Source: Lichenostomus cassidix
Taxonomy: Eukaryota > Chordata > Aves > Passeriformes > Meliphagidae
Length of the DNA: 64,000 nt
Assembly: GCA_008360975.2 (NCBI GenBank)
Contig: CM039189.1
Location: forward strand, 14,784,056-14,848,055
Reading direction: 5' to 3'
Shown here: piece by piece, positions 24,862 to 37,349 of the stretch
How the letters are laid out: each line of letters starts with the position of its first letter
Numbering within the stretch: position 1 is the stretch's first letter
Translations under genes and position numbers: made by a program
The notes under the pieces: generated by a model
The model's database searches: none
Seen by the model: only the letters and a program-made list of their open reading frames with translations
Told to the model about the DNA's origin: nothing

Positions 24862-27210
24862 TTCTGGTCATCCAGCAGGTTCCATCAGACTGCCAGAGAG
24901 TCAAGAGGGGAGAGGAAAGCAAAGCTGACTTGGTTGGTCATTGAAATTGAATTATCTCTGCTAATTTTTTTTTTAAGTTTTGCATTTCAGAATTGTCTTT
25001 TTAATCCTCTTTTCTTTCCTGCACAAAAGGGAGCATCTAGGTGATGGTCATATGCACCAAAGTGTAGTGAGGTCAGACACTCTTTAAATAAACCTTTTTT
25101 TTCCTCGGATGTGGAAATACGTAGCAGGACTGAAGCTTCTTGGGAACAGAAAGCTTGATTTCTTATTTGCCTAACATTCTGGTATGAAGCAGTTAAAATA
25201 ATAATGCTCACAAAAGAATGACTTTGCAAATGTTGCATTTGCAGCAGCAAGTCTGGGCCATGCCAGGAAGAATTACAATAACCTAGACTGTGTGCTTCAG
25301 ACTAATAATGTGCCATGCAAGACACAAAATCCTGTGCCTGTGGTGAGGATGTTATTTTGCCAGTGAAATTTCTCTACGCAAAGAAGATCTATGTCAGAAC
25401 ATTCTTAAACCTACACCTGATTTTTTAATTTCATTCCTCTACAATGCAGACACCAAACCCAGGACTACAGTACAGAAGTGAATTATAATCTATAAGAATG
25501 TACATTAGGAAATTACTCCCAGTCTGGCTGCCATACCGATATCAATGCAGCAAAAAGTGTATGGTAGAACAGAAGGTTTTGTGCTAGAGAACAGATAAGT
25601 GACATGGTTTGAAATTATGGTAAATTTAAATTGATGGCCTAATTAGTATTATCTCTTTTTGTATTCTCTGTAAGAAATATTATCCAGGAGGAACTCATTT
25701 TGCATTAATGTTGATATAAAGTGTAATTCTGTAGCATTTTCATTGTAATCTGGCATTAATTAATGCATCATTATTCCAAAGTGTTAATTAAATTATTACA
25801 GAAAGGGACATCTGACCCAGTTCATAAAGAAAGAAAATAACTATAGTGCATGAGAATTAGACTTTCAGAGGTCTCAAATGGAGTGAGTTCTCATAACACT
25901 AGGTTTGTCCAGCAGCACAAAACCAAGACAAAATATAGACATGATATATGGCTCACAAACCACAGTATGACATCATTTGCTCACTCATGATGGAGTCTAA
26001 TGACAGCATCAGAGCCTCAAAGACAGGCAGACATCAGAAATCTGTAATGGCCCTTTTCTAATAGGGCAAATTAAATAAACTGTACACTGACGATCACGAA
26101 TTACTCACAAGGAATTCAGGGAATTGCATAGGGGTATGAAAACAATCACAACTTCTGCAGGCTCTACTACATATTCTGCTGTTGGGCAGGAATACCACTG
26201 CTATGTAGCCACAGGAAGTGCCAGGGCAGTTAATCAGGATTAATCGCAATCATGGACTCCTCAGTGTTGATTGTCTTGATCTTCTGTCTGCAGTCCTAAG
26301 TGGCTTCAGTGAAATCTCAAATCAGCATTTCAGTTGTTGTTCTTGTTACTATCAGCTGAGTGGTGACTGTTTTCACATACAGGCAGGAAAAAACCCAATC
26401 CTTTACCAAAGCATACAGAGTTTGATCCAATGCCCAGTGAAAGCTACAGAAATCTAACTCTAACTTAAAGAATCGGCATTTAAGCATGTGCCTGAGAATT
26501 GCACAAGCAGACCTCTGAGGAAATGCCACTGACACCAAGTGGGGCTCTCTGCAAGGGGCCACACAAGCTCTCTGGAACTGGGGTCTCTGTAAATTATTAA
26601 ACCTGATTAATAATTCAAGAAAACATTAGTCTAGAGCATGAAGCAAATCCTATGTGATGTGACCTACCTGCCAGCTATACACTAAAGCCAGAGTTGCACA
26701 AGATACTTCCAGGATGTGGCTTCCACAAGATTCAATGTCTACACTATTCAACAACTCTGTCTGTTTCAACAATTATCACTTTCTTTTGTTACATTTGGGC
26801 TTGCATTGAAAGATCTTTAAAATGTGAAAGTTAAATGAGGCTCTTATAAAGAAGTGGTTTGGGTGCAGTATATTAAAGGAAAACTTCAAAGGAGCTCAAG
26901 ATACCTTTCAAGCTAAGGTACAAAAATTTAAACAAGAACAAAAGCCTCTCTTGTATTTTGAAGCATTAATTGTTCCACTTCTGTTGATGTAAAGTGAAAG
27001 GAAAAGCTTTTAGTTAAAAGTACGTAGTATCAACCAACATGGAATGTTCCAAAGTCTCATGGAATAATTTTAGCTTTGATATAATGGCACAGGTGAGTCT
27101 CAAATTATAATGCTTTCTGTAGCATATGCAATAATTTTTGGTAGCTGAATCCATTAGACAAACATTAGTGCTTGAAGAGATTATTGGCATAAATCAGAGT
27201 TTCACCTTTT
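24862..27210. other. AT-rich DNA with TAAT-rich stretch
   Basis: No supportable gene. A homeodomain-type motif cluster (cattaattaatgcatcatt, then gttaattaaattatt) lies at about 25752-25798 and could belong to a regulatory element. Otherwise nothing specific. Confidence 0.4.
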
Positions 27211-27326
27211 ATATTTATAAGATATTTCATATTTATAAGGTATTTCATAACTTTGTGAGTGGTGTTTGTCACATAACTTTGTAAGCATCGTTTGATATTT
27301 CATAGCTTTGTGAGTGAAGTTTTCCA
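27211..27326. repeat. Short tandem arrays, 18-bp and 26-29-bp periods
   Basis: Two adjacent copies of an 18-bp unit (atatttataagatatttc at 27211 and a near copy at 27229) run into three diverged copies of a longer unit centred on cataactttgtgagtg. The longer copies start near 27246, 27272 and 27301, giving periods of 26 and 29 bases. Confidence 0.75.
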
Positions 27327-28415
27327 TATCATTATAGCCTGGTTTTCAAAGGATAAAACACACAACATTGCACTGTTTGCTCTTTCGCCCATCTGTCAGT
27401 TCCCCTCCTTTAAGGAGGGTGAAAAACTGTAGAAACTGTGAGGACAAAAAGTCTGCCATAAGTTTCATGAAAACTGGCACCTGGGTAGTAAAGAAAGAGA
27501 TATAATGGTGCTTCCATGAAAGAAAGGTTTCAACTGAGAATTTAAAAGTTCTGTGGGCTATTGGCCTCTCAAGTGGCCAGTCTGTGAGGAGTTCAGTGCC
27601 AACCACAATACGTTAGCTTGCCCACTTGTGATCAGTCAAGGTTACTGTGGAAGGATTTATGAGACACATGAAGTAATTACAAGTCTCACATGCAAGCATA
27701 TCATGGAATACACTCAGAGAGGAACAGTGAGTTGGTTTTGTGCAGAGGTAAAGGTAACTGGGATGCAAAAAACATCACATTTATTGGTGCTGCTCTTCAT
27801 GAACAGCCCATTGTGGTAAAATTGGAGCCTACATGTAGACCTGCACAGTAGAAAGAAATACGTAATATATACTGAGATGCCTGATTTTCTGCATTATCAA
27901 TAAAATATATAAACCAATAATTTTAATCTATAATGTCTTTAACTCTGGCTCATATAAGATGACTGTGACAGAAAAAAGAATATCTTCTTCTTGTTAATTT
28001 TGCTTTGCATCATGACAAGAGTATTCTTGCTTTAGGTGGTATTTAGGCCAGTGGAGACACAGAAAAATTAATTTACATGTTTTCTTAATGGTAGATGCTG
28101 GTTACACAAAGAAAAATGCTCCCAATTTTCAAAAACATGACTTTTTTTAGGTTTTGTAAGCTTCAATTGGATTTCTATGCACTGAGAATGTTTGAAAATA
28201 AGGCCCAGTGTCTCTCCATCAAGACTCCTAACAAATGGTATAATACATATGTATACATATATTACTTGGACTGAATGCAGTGTTTCACTCCTACATTTTA
28301 TGGGTTGTCAGTCAGTGGAAGTTATGAGAAAATGAGCCTAACGAATCCAGGAGAATCAGTTATAACTTAAAAAAAATCAATAAACATAAATAAATACAAC
28401 TAAATTCCCAGTCTC
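27327..28415. other. AT-rich DNA, nothing specific
   Basis: Overlapping short frames on both strands near 27346-27819 lack splice or domain support. A TA-rich palindromic stretch lies near 28243-28262. Confidence 0.45.
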
Positions 28416-28530
28416 TCCTCTTTCCAGCTAGAAAATACAAACCTAGTTCCTAGAACAGAGGTGCATGACTTTTGATTTTTAGATTGAGCTGATTATACTA
28501 CAGAAATGCCTGATTAGTATGGCAACATCA
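28416..28530 (+). repeat. Diverged local duplicate, copy A
   Basis: About 110 bp alignable to 29583-29690. The best part is agattgagctg, then a variable 11-12 bases, then gaaatgcctgatta. The upstream halves share ctttcca and the order caaa..tag.tcctag. The two copies lie about 1.16 kb apart in the same orientation, consistent with an old segmental duplication or two insertions of one repeat family. Confidence 0.6.
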
Positions 28531-29582
28531 AAAGTTTGTTGCTGCGCTCAAGATTATTAACTTAGAGCATTATCATAGACCCTACTGCCCTGTATGTTGT
28601 TTATTTTTACAGTGAGAACTGTTAAAAATGCAGGCTTTAGTGTATATATATATGACTTATTTTACTACTCAGCTTTTCCTACCAGATGTTTGAGTGGTCA
28701 GCCAAAGCTCCAGAGATATACAAGGTTCATCTACATGTGTGCAAAAATTTAATTAGGAAAGTGTCCTATTACTGTCACTTTCAATGATTCTTTAACAAAG
28801 TGACAGGGTATTTTCATTATTTTCTGGGTATTTATGGATAATAACAAATTAAGTGTTGATCAATCAATATAATGATCCATTTGACCCATAAATAATAAGA
28901 AGAGAAGATATGCAGAATTTCTAATAAAATGACAATCCCAACAGAATTTGAATTCATTACTTTTGAAATATAAGGCAGACAGTTCGTCTCACTAACATGG
29001 ATTTGAACTTGCAGAGGGTAAATTATCAGAGAGGCCCTGTTGCTTTCATGCTGCAATACAATTTTATTAAGAATTACAGGGAAAAATTAATAAGCACTTC
29101 AGAGCTCAGAATCCTGAGGTACAGCATGGCTTAGACCTTGGCACAAACTTGGGAACATGCCCTGCTTGGAGTATGTATTCTTTCAGTTTAAATTTTATTA
29201 ATGTTGTGGGCAAGGTTAAAAGCTCAGCCCATGTCACAATGCCAACCTCTGAAAAACTTCACAACCTGCCAAATGGTCTGAGTTTTTCAGCGTGCAGTGA
29301 GCATGTTCCTTCCCTGGATGCTCAGTGCTAATGAATGAGTTACTGGAAATGCACATTCCAGTGCTGCACTCCTAGCATTCTAATACAGTGATTTCCTTTC
29401 CGGAGGAATTAGGAATTGCCATGTTTCTCTGTATGGCAAACAAATGCAAGATCACCACGTAGCAGAGTCACAGTAAGCACAAGAATAATCTCCACTTTGG
29501 GTCAAAGTCAGTGCACTGAATTTACTTGCCAAGAACTCACAGTTGCAGCTCAGAGATGAAGCTCTCCTTTTCACTTCTTTCC

Positions 29583-29690
29583 AATCTCATTTCTTTCCAA
29601 CTTGAACTCACAAATCTTCTAGCTCCTACAATGAAACTTTTAGATTGAGCTGGTAATGTTACCGAAATGCCTGATTATCAACCATGTTAA
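29583..29690 (+). repeat. Diverged local duplicate, copy B
   Basis: Partner of the copy at 28416-28530. The 39-base core differs at about seven positions and the upstream part needs small gaps. No further copy was noticed in the window, which favours local duplication over a dispersed family, but a diverged third copy would be easy to miss. Confidence 0.6.
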
Positions 29691-30685
29691 TCCCAGCAGG
29701 GTGTACCAGGTTTATCTTCTGTCATAGAACAGTGTAAAGCAATATATAGATCCTGGAGCTAAATTTAAATGAGTTCTCTTACATTCTGGAGTGAATCCAG
29801 CCCTATAAGTATACAGCCCCATGCTGCTGTAGCTATATTGCTTTCTACAGCACAGTGAGTGTAGATGTGCCCATCCATTCCCTCTGCAACCATCATGATG
29901 TCATGATGTTCGGTGGAAGAAATGGAATTAGCTACAAGAATATCATAGCAGGAAAAAAAGGGGTTCTAGAAATATAAGAATATTCAAGACACAGCTTAGT
30001 TTCATCAGGAGACTGAACAGCTCAAATTAGATTTCCTTGTTTTGGTGTTTTTTTACTCCCCCACTTTGTTCTATTGGGGATCAGATGCTCAGCAGAGGAT
30101 TACCTTCTAATTCCTTTCAACTGCTAAATTTCAAAGTGTTTCCTTGCAATCCTGGCCAAACTCTCATCTTTTCATCAAGTAGCTCCCTGGTTCAGATTAG
30201 ACAAAGTAAATATTCAAAGGCTATGAGCCATTGTCTGTTACCAAGATTGTCAAAACCTGTGAACTGATGCTATTCTTCAGATGTAAGGCCAGAACAGCTG
30301 ACTTAGCTCTGAAATAGCCTTTTAGAAGCCATACAAGAATTACAGAGATATGCATACAACATTTATAAGCATAACGTAGACAACCTCCAGATTGCTAGGA
30401 ACATCAAAAAGATCAGTCAACTGATCTGGCAAAATCAGGTAAATTTGCTTAAGAAGCAAATCAGAAGATTGCTCAGGAAGATCTTCCTTTCAAAGGCATT
30501 TTTATACTTCTAAGCAAGAGAATTTGAATACTTCCGCAAGGCGTAACCAGAACAGAACTGCAAACAAGCCATTATCTAAACCAAGACTGTTTATTCTGCT
30601 CAATTGAAAGCCAAGGATGAGTATGCAGGATTTAGTATTTTTCCTCTATAGTAAATCCAATTTTGTTTTCTCCCTCACCATTCAG
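29691..30685. other. Region upstream of the 30.7-kb ORF
   Basis: No TATA box, CpG island or exon could be defined. The last 25 bases (ttttgttttctccctcaccattcag) form a good plus-strand polypyrimidine tract and AG acceptor ending at 30685. So the ORF downstream could be a terminal exon rather than an intronless gene. Confidence 0.4.
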
Positions 30686-30696
30686 TACTCTTGCAA

Positions 30697-31200
30697 ATGT
30701 TCAGGAGTATAAGACCTGTCTTTTTCTCTGCTTGTTTTTATTTTGTCCTGATTCTGTTAAAAAAAATCCATTTCCTTTGGCCCCTGTTAATCATATGCTT
30801 AAGTGAGGTGATGGGAATACAAACACAAGCTGAAGAGTACATGAGTATTACTGGTGTGGATGTGGGTGCAGGAGATGGCAAGTGTACTGCAGAAGAGCAG
30901 CTGCCAGAGGTAAGCATACAAAATGTGGCTCCTACACAAAAGAATGAGATTTTCAGAGAATCTGGTGGAAAGCCTGACAAGTACATTTTGTTGCTGCTAA
31001 AAGAATTTATTTCTGCTGAAACCTATAACTCCTGGGTTAATAAAGTGAACTTTGATGGGACTAGAGGGAAATATGGGCTTCCCAGGAAAGTTAGGACAAA
31101 CTTAGATGCATTTCTAGAACACAGATTTATGGAAGTGATTGAAGCTGATAAGATCAAAACCCAAGTTAACACTTTCCTTTGCTTTCCTATCACACGCTAA
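30697..31200 (+). CDS. Candidate coding terminal exon, weakly BEN-like
   Basis: This is the longest open frame in the window: 167 codons from the ATG at 30697 to TAA at 31198-31200. The frame is already open at the acceptor ending 30685. Residues 8-35 (numbered from this ATG) are hydrophobic but interrupted by KK, and are encoded by a pyrimidine-rich tract. They may be intronic, with an alternative AG at 30803 and an ATG at 30811 (129 residues). The middle is acidic and Gly-rich. The C-terminal part (about residues 96-161) has alternating hydrophobic helices: LLLLKEFISAE, NFDGTRGKYGLPRKV, then LDAFLEHRF and KIKTQVNTFL. That order loosely resembles the BEN domain, a DNA/protein-binding fold of nuclear regulators, with its Leu-rich first helix, Gly turn, L-P/V segment and RF motif. 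An internal CAGAG|GTAAGC donor at 30910 would allow splicing out of the second half. No CpG-rich promoter is seen. I do not recognise a named gene; homology is weak and chance remains possible. Confidence 0.35.
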   Translation: MFRSIRPVFFSACFYFVLILLKKIHFLWPLLIICLSEVMGIQTQAEEYMSITGVDVGAGDGKCTAEEQLPEVSIQNVAPTQKNEIFRESGGKPDKYILLLLKEFISAETYNSWVNKVNFDGTRGKYGLPRKVRTNLDAFLEHRFMEVIEADKIKTQVNTFLCFPITR

Positions 31201-31230
31201 ATAGATCTCTGCCACAGTTGGCCTGCTACC

Positions 31231-31261
31231 AATAAAACTAATGACGCCTGTAAACAATAAA
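31231..31261 (+). terminator. Two polyadenylation signals after the ORF
   Basis: AATAAA at 31231-31236 and again at 31256-31261, 31 and 56 bases past the stop. A T/G-rich stretch (tgttgttttgctttg) begins about 40 bases further on, which is where a downstream element is expected. AATAAA is frequent by chance in AT-rich DNA, so two copies are suggestive only. Confidence 0.35.
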
Positions 31262-32511
31262 TTTCACAGAATCATCAAGCTCATACAATTAGTATCCATG
31301 CATGTTGTTTTGCTTTGAATTTTGAGGGATTTTACAGAACTTGTTACTATGTTACAGCTAACTGACTATGAAAATAGCCAATGGCTTCTCAGGGTTGACT
31401 GCTAAATCACAAGGAAAAAAGAAAAATATCAAGGAAATCAAGGAAAAAAGACTCAGACAGGATCTGAAGTAATCTGATTAGTTTTGTATCTTAGTAAGGG
31501 TCTCCTGAACCAGTAACAATGAATAATCTTGAAGAGACTGATTCTGCTACTAGTTGTAAAAGGTATGCATGTGTCCACTATACATTTATAAAATTAAAAT
31601 GCTGTAGCTAATGCATTCTTTACTCTTTTCCTTCCTGCTTACCAATGAGGCAAAAAGTAAGCATGTGTCATGTTCTTGTTAGAAGGATAGTCAGTACACT
31701 GCTGGAAACCTGAGCAATGAAAACCACGAGTTTGGCAGAGCAGGTTAGAGAAGAACAGTCTTTTCCTCTTGGGAAGGGGAAGCTTTGTAGATGCATCCAA
31801 TAACACACCCTTTTCTGCAGGCACTGAAGGCCAGCTAAATGGCCTTTCTCTTGACACATGTACAGAGGGGGCTATTAAAAAAACCCAAATACCTGCTAGG
31901 CAGGGATATGGCATGTATAAATCAGGTTGTGTGACAGGCCACATCTGCATTTTGGTCATGTGATGGGAATATTTCCTTACATTCCTCAGGGAGGGTGATA
32001 ACAGCTCTAAGGAAATGAGCAGTGTATAGGCTGAATGAATTGTTCTGATGAGACAGATTCAACCTGTAGGCTTAAGGTCAAGCTAGAATAGGCAAGTCTA
32101 GGGCTAACATGTTCTCTTTTTCTCATAAATTTAGAGTAGAGGTTAGTTTATGAAATGTAGGCAGGAAACCATGTTTCCACTACCTCTCTGTTTCTAATTT
32201 GAATGTTGAAATGCCCACCTCAAAGTCTTTTTCTCTTTCATAAGCTCCCCAGCTTTCCCAATGCTTCTTCTCCCTTATTTTACATAGGAAATGTTTCAGT
32301 CCAGATCGAATTTATATATTTTTTTCCCCATAGGCTACTCCAGGCTTCTTTTTTGATGTCTTTTTTTATATACCTTTTCTAACTTGATGTTCCTGCAGGT
32401 AGATTATTCAGATACTTGAAAGTTAGACTATGGTACATATGGCTCTAAAACCATGAAAAGTAAATACAATTGCTTCACTAGTTGTTTATTATTTATGTAT
32501 ATTCATGTGCT

Positions 32512-32560
32512 TGTGTGTGTGTGTACAGGTGCATGTGTGTGTGTGTGTATATAGATATAT
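32512..32560. repeat. Compound TG/TA microsatellite
   Basis: A (TG)n run at 32512-32524, a nine-base interruption, a second run at 32534-32548, then an AT-rich tail (atatagatatat). Long TG runs can adopt Z-DNA. Confidence 0.9.
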
Positions 32561-32683
32561 GAACTCCCTGGTGGTACCAGATACATTAACTTTTTCAAAA
32601 TATGGATTGGAAAACATATTTTTTCATATTTCTAGTTCACCCATTCAATACAAATCAAACACAAACAAATCACAGACATAATT

Positions 32684-32751
32684 AGACAATCTTTTAAAAA
32701 CTTTAAACAATCTTTTAAATTAAACAATTAAACAATCTTTTAAATGCTTCA
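32684..32751. repeat. Three tandem copies of a 22-24-bp AT-rich unit
   Basis: The motif acaatcttttaaa recurs at about 32686, 32707 and 32732, with diverged aactttaa/ttaaacaatt linkers. Confidence 0.8.
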
Positions 32752-35700
32752 AAATTAATTTACTCGAGTGCCTAAAAATTAACACTAAGAATGAACATTA
32801 CACATTGCTATATTTCCTGAGGACTTGCTTTTCAAGGATCCTGACAGAAATTTGAACTGTTTGCAAAATTAATACTGTGTTTCAGATATTATGGAACTAC
32901 TACATTTTAGATTGCATCTGTAATTAACTCTTTGTTTTAGGTTAACTTGCAAAGTATTTTGAAGGAAATATATCCACTTATCAATTAATCCTTATCAAGA
33001 AAAGAATCTTAGTAGTTTTTCATGGATAAAAGTCTTTATCTAACCAATGTGCATTTTCATTCTTGGAGTTACTTCAGTCCAAGAAAATGTTACATTTCCA
33101 AAACAAAGCCTTGGAAATTTCTAGAATCAATTCAAGATTGCCTTTCTGTAAATCAACATTTACCATGCACTCTTAATAAATAATTTAGAATTAATTTTTG
33201 TTTTAATATGTGTATTACAACCCTCTATGGATCTATTAATAGTTCTGTATTCTTACCTCTGAGCTAAAACAGGCCATGTAACTTTATAATACATGAGGAT
33301 TGACTTTCCCAAAGACCTACCTGCTTTACAAGTTTTACTGGGACAGGCTTAAAAAATTATAAACCAGGGAGATATAATATTTTAAAATTAAATTATCACA
33401 CCTACTTATTTCTAAGATCCTCACTATAAGCAGTACTGAAAAATGTGCATGCTTCTATCCTTCTATCCTTTGCCTGGCCCAAATAAACATAACTCAGTTT
33501 TCACCCATGCCCTAATTTAGAGGCTTCCTTCTCTTCTAAACAACATGGTTACATCGCAAATTGAAAGAACCTTCAAATTCAGAGACATACATAATAACTC
33601 ATTCCTATTATTAGCAGAAAACTTTAATAAGAAAAGCATTTAAAAGTATAAGCTTTTTCTTTCCTAAATACCCATTTGGAAAAAACCCCCATGATTTATG
33701 GGAACATGTTTATCCATAATTTGTTTCATTGGTACTAGTCATGTGCATGACTCTGACGACACCCAAGATACACAGAGAAAATCTCCATCTTCCCCTGGAT
33801 TTCTCAGTTCCTAATTTCATAAAAAATGAAAGATGAACTTCTGAATTTCACAGGTTGGTTACAGTATTGACTCAAAGCACTTTTAAACAAACTTTACTGA
33901 AAATTTCGTTAAATGAAGTACATTGTGCCTTAAGTCAAGAATATATATAATTCCTTTTGTAAAGCATCTGTATAAATAAATGCCAAGTGAAAGTATCTGA
34001 ATTTCAGGTCTGAGTTAAATCTTATATATTTAGAACCACAATATGCGAGTGACACAGTAGGATCTTGTTTATTGAGCTACACAGTAGAACCTAAGGAACT
34101 GATATTACAGTGGAAAGTAATCTAAATTGCTTTCACAGAATTTCTGCTACTTTCAAGTAATAAAAATGTTACACTCTACACTCTAAATAAAATCTTAGTT
34201 GCTATCGACAGTTTGTATGAGATTCAGTCAGAACTACCAAGCTGTGAAAATAAGGCCCAACTTCTGTTGTTTTTGTTGATACATTTGGCATCCAATCATG
34301 AAAAACAATGTCCATGTCACTAAAATGGCCTCCAGGCATTCAGTATATCTACATCGAGGTTAAACATCTATGTGAAGATGTGACAGCACACCTTATAAAA
34401 GATATTATTGAGTAATATAGACTTTCTGTAATAACCAAACAGTAAAGAATATAGCTTTTTAAAGGTCTCCCCATGGCTGATCTCATGACTCAAAGATGAG
34501 AGACTGTGCTGCAAGCTAAGTAATAAAATCTGGTGGATACTGTGGGCTAGCTTGTGACAAATCATATCAAAGTATTATTAAAGAAGGAACTTGAGACCCA
34601 AGACTATTATTGATTCTTGACAGAATTTCTTATAAATAAATGTTGCAATCTGATCCTGGACTCCCAAGGCCCTGGTAGAATTCTGACTATTCTAGGGCAG
34701 GTTGCAAAACAGTAACATTATTATTAGTGAAAGAAGCATATTCAGTGTCAAACAGGTAGCATGGTCTAAAAAGAACAGTAGGAAAATGTTTTTCACAGGC
34801 CTCATATACCTACAGTTGTAGATTACTGTTTAAAATGGCAAAATGATTTCTGAGCTTATAACAGGGCTGTGAATGTGTTAGTGGAATGAATCTGTGACCC
34901 TTTAGAGCACTAAGGACACACCTCCATTAGTGTCCATATTCCTGCACTGAAGAGGCTGATACAGTCAACTGAAATGACAGGGTGATAAATATAAAACCAC
35001 TATCATCAATAAGACTGGAATGTAAAAGCACTTAGTTTCAGCCTAAGTAACTCACAGAAAGTTTGGTTTCAAGAACCAATGTATCATCCATCACTACTCT
35101 ACCATCTGTTGACAAAGTAATTGTAAGATATCTAGAATGGAGGTTCAATATGAACTGACAGTTTTGAAAGGAGGAATTGTGTGCTGCACTTACTCATTAA
35201 ATGTATTTTCCTCCACTAAAGATGTTTCCTTTTTTAGTTTATGTATGAATAACTTTCGTTAAAGTTCCCTTGACACACTGACTTTGCTTTGAATAGCACC
35301 TATGTTCATTAACATAAAACCTGAAAGAAAATAATTTTAATGTAGCTTTTTTAACACTTCAAAAGCCTTTAACAAATTGATCGAGCACAATTATGTATTC
35401 TAAAGGGAATTGTAAAGAGATCACACAAGGTTGAAAAGTTCTGGGTAATAAAAAGAAAAAAAGCTAAGTAAAAACAGGCACTCTGCATGGAACTTTGACG
35501 CACAGTGGAAGAAAGTAATAAAATGATATATATTAAAAACCCTTAACATCTCCCTATTTTAACACAGACACATACAATTATTGTCTGTATTACTTCGTGT
35601 GTAGAAAATACCACGCTCACTTAATAATGAGAAAAAAGGTGTAGAGGTCAAGATAGTCAGAAAATAAAGAGAACCTGAATTACCAGTCCACTTACTACTG

Positions 35701-37250
35701 AGACTACTGAGTCAAGGCAAACATGGACAACTACTTAGCAAGGAGATCACACCAATTTATCACTATAGCTAGCTGCCGTTGGGTAGGAATAGAGCTAATC
35801 ATGGCATTCCTCCTTATCTAATAGTATATTATTATTGGCATTATTGTAAAAGAGTGTATGATAACAGCATTCTTTCAAAAACTTTAGAAACTAAACCAAC
35901 ACATTGCAGCTAAATGGATCAACTGACATTAAATGAGCCATTAACAAATGAGAAATAGATTCTGATCTGCGGAAATCAGTGTGGTTTTTTTCTCTTACAT
36001 TTATGGGTGTAAATTTGTATCTGACTATTTCAAAATAATATTTTAGATGGTTCTTTGGCATTACAGAGTACTGAAGTGCAGCCACATTGGCTGTACTCGA
36101 AGAAGAATCAAACCATCAGTTGATGGAAAGTACAGACCTTATGGCTTCAAGCTCTAAAGCCCTTCATTACTCCATATTGAACAGTCAAGCAATCACAGAT
36201 ATTCCTTGTTTGCACAAAGTATTTTCCCAGAATGGCAGAAGTTCTCTTTGGGAAGATGCTATAGGAAGACCTTCCTTTGCACACCCTTTCTGTCCACCTC
36301 TCTGTCAGCAATGCTGAGAACAGATACAAAATTGCACAAACTCAGAACTGGCTGTACAGGGGAAAAAATTGTGAGGAGAGGGAAAAAAAAAAAAAGGCTG
36401 CAACTAGACTTTGGCAACTACAAGTTGCATGAAGCTAGAACCTGTTCTCTCCAGTGAGCCTCTTTATACTATTGACAAAATTCCATGCGTGGATCTAGCA
36501 CACATTGAGGGATTTGTCCAATTCTCTATTCTCCCTCAAATTTTCTCTGATGCACACATAGAATGAGGGTTTCCAAGTAGGAAAACTTCAACTTAGCATC
36601 AACAATTACTGAACCCAGGCATTCAGTGTTAGGTTTGACCCAATGGCTTAGTTTTAAGAAAGCTGCTTTGACCTGCCTATTCTTTGTATCTGGTGACAAC
36701 ACTGGGCACAAGGGATACATGACTGATGGTTTGCAACAAAATAGCTATTACTTGGTGTAAGATCACTATCATAATTTGAACAAGATTTGCATTTTGCTGC
36801 AGATAAGGGGAGTGTGGGAGTAGGCAGGTGATGGTGTCAACAGCAGGAGTGTGGGAACAAGACCAAGTACAGGGAAAGCAATCTTTAAAGCAATCTCCTA
36901 ATGCTGAAGGAGTAAGAATGTGGAACTTGCAACCCACAACCCAAGCACTCCTCCTCCCCCTTACCAAAAACTCTCTTTAGAAAGGACAGAAGAAAGAGAA
37001 TCTCCAAATCAATTTCAAATGCCTCCCTCACTATCTAGACTCTCAGATACAGTGATATAGGACTACAGACTGAATGAAGAAATCCAGCTAAATTTATTTT
37101 ACCAGTTATTCAGAGCTGCTGACTCAACACAAAAAAGTCTTTATAATATTTTGCTTAGAAAAAAATAAAGTTCCATTATACAACGTTCACATAACTAAAT
37201 AGCATTAGAGGAATACCCTATCTCAAAAATCTTAAAAGTCTATGAGTTTA

Positions 37251-37270
37251 TATTGACTAAATAGTCAATA
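37251..37270. repeat. Perfect 8-bp palindrome, 4-nt spacer
   Basis: tattgact-aaat-agtcaata. Short, and AT-rich except for the GACT core. It could be a dimeric protein-binding site; chance is plausible. Confidence 0.8.
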
Positions 37271-37349
37271 AAAAGAGGGAAAAAACCCAACAATATTGGC
37301 AGCAACAAACCAACAGCACTGTGGATCAAATTCTTTTATACATATGTAC

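Larger units (their letters stand above)
31262..37340. other. Gene-free AT-rich region
   Basis: About 6 kb without a supportable gene. Pyrimidine/purine-rich patches lie at 32300-32370. Reading frames at 31639-31963 overlap on both strands without splice support. The sequence from 32600 to 35900 is particularly AT-rich and poor in open frames. Confidence 0.5.

Noticed and set aside
28981..29020. tRNA B-box-like string (gttcaaatcc on the minus strand)
   Set aside because: No A box, acceptor stem or cloverleaf around it; a ten-base match is expected by chance.
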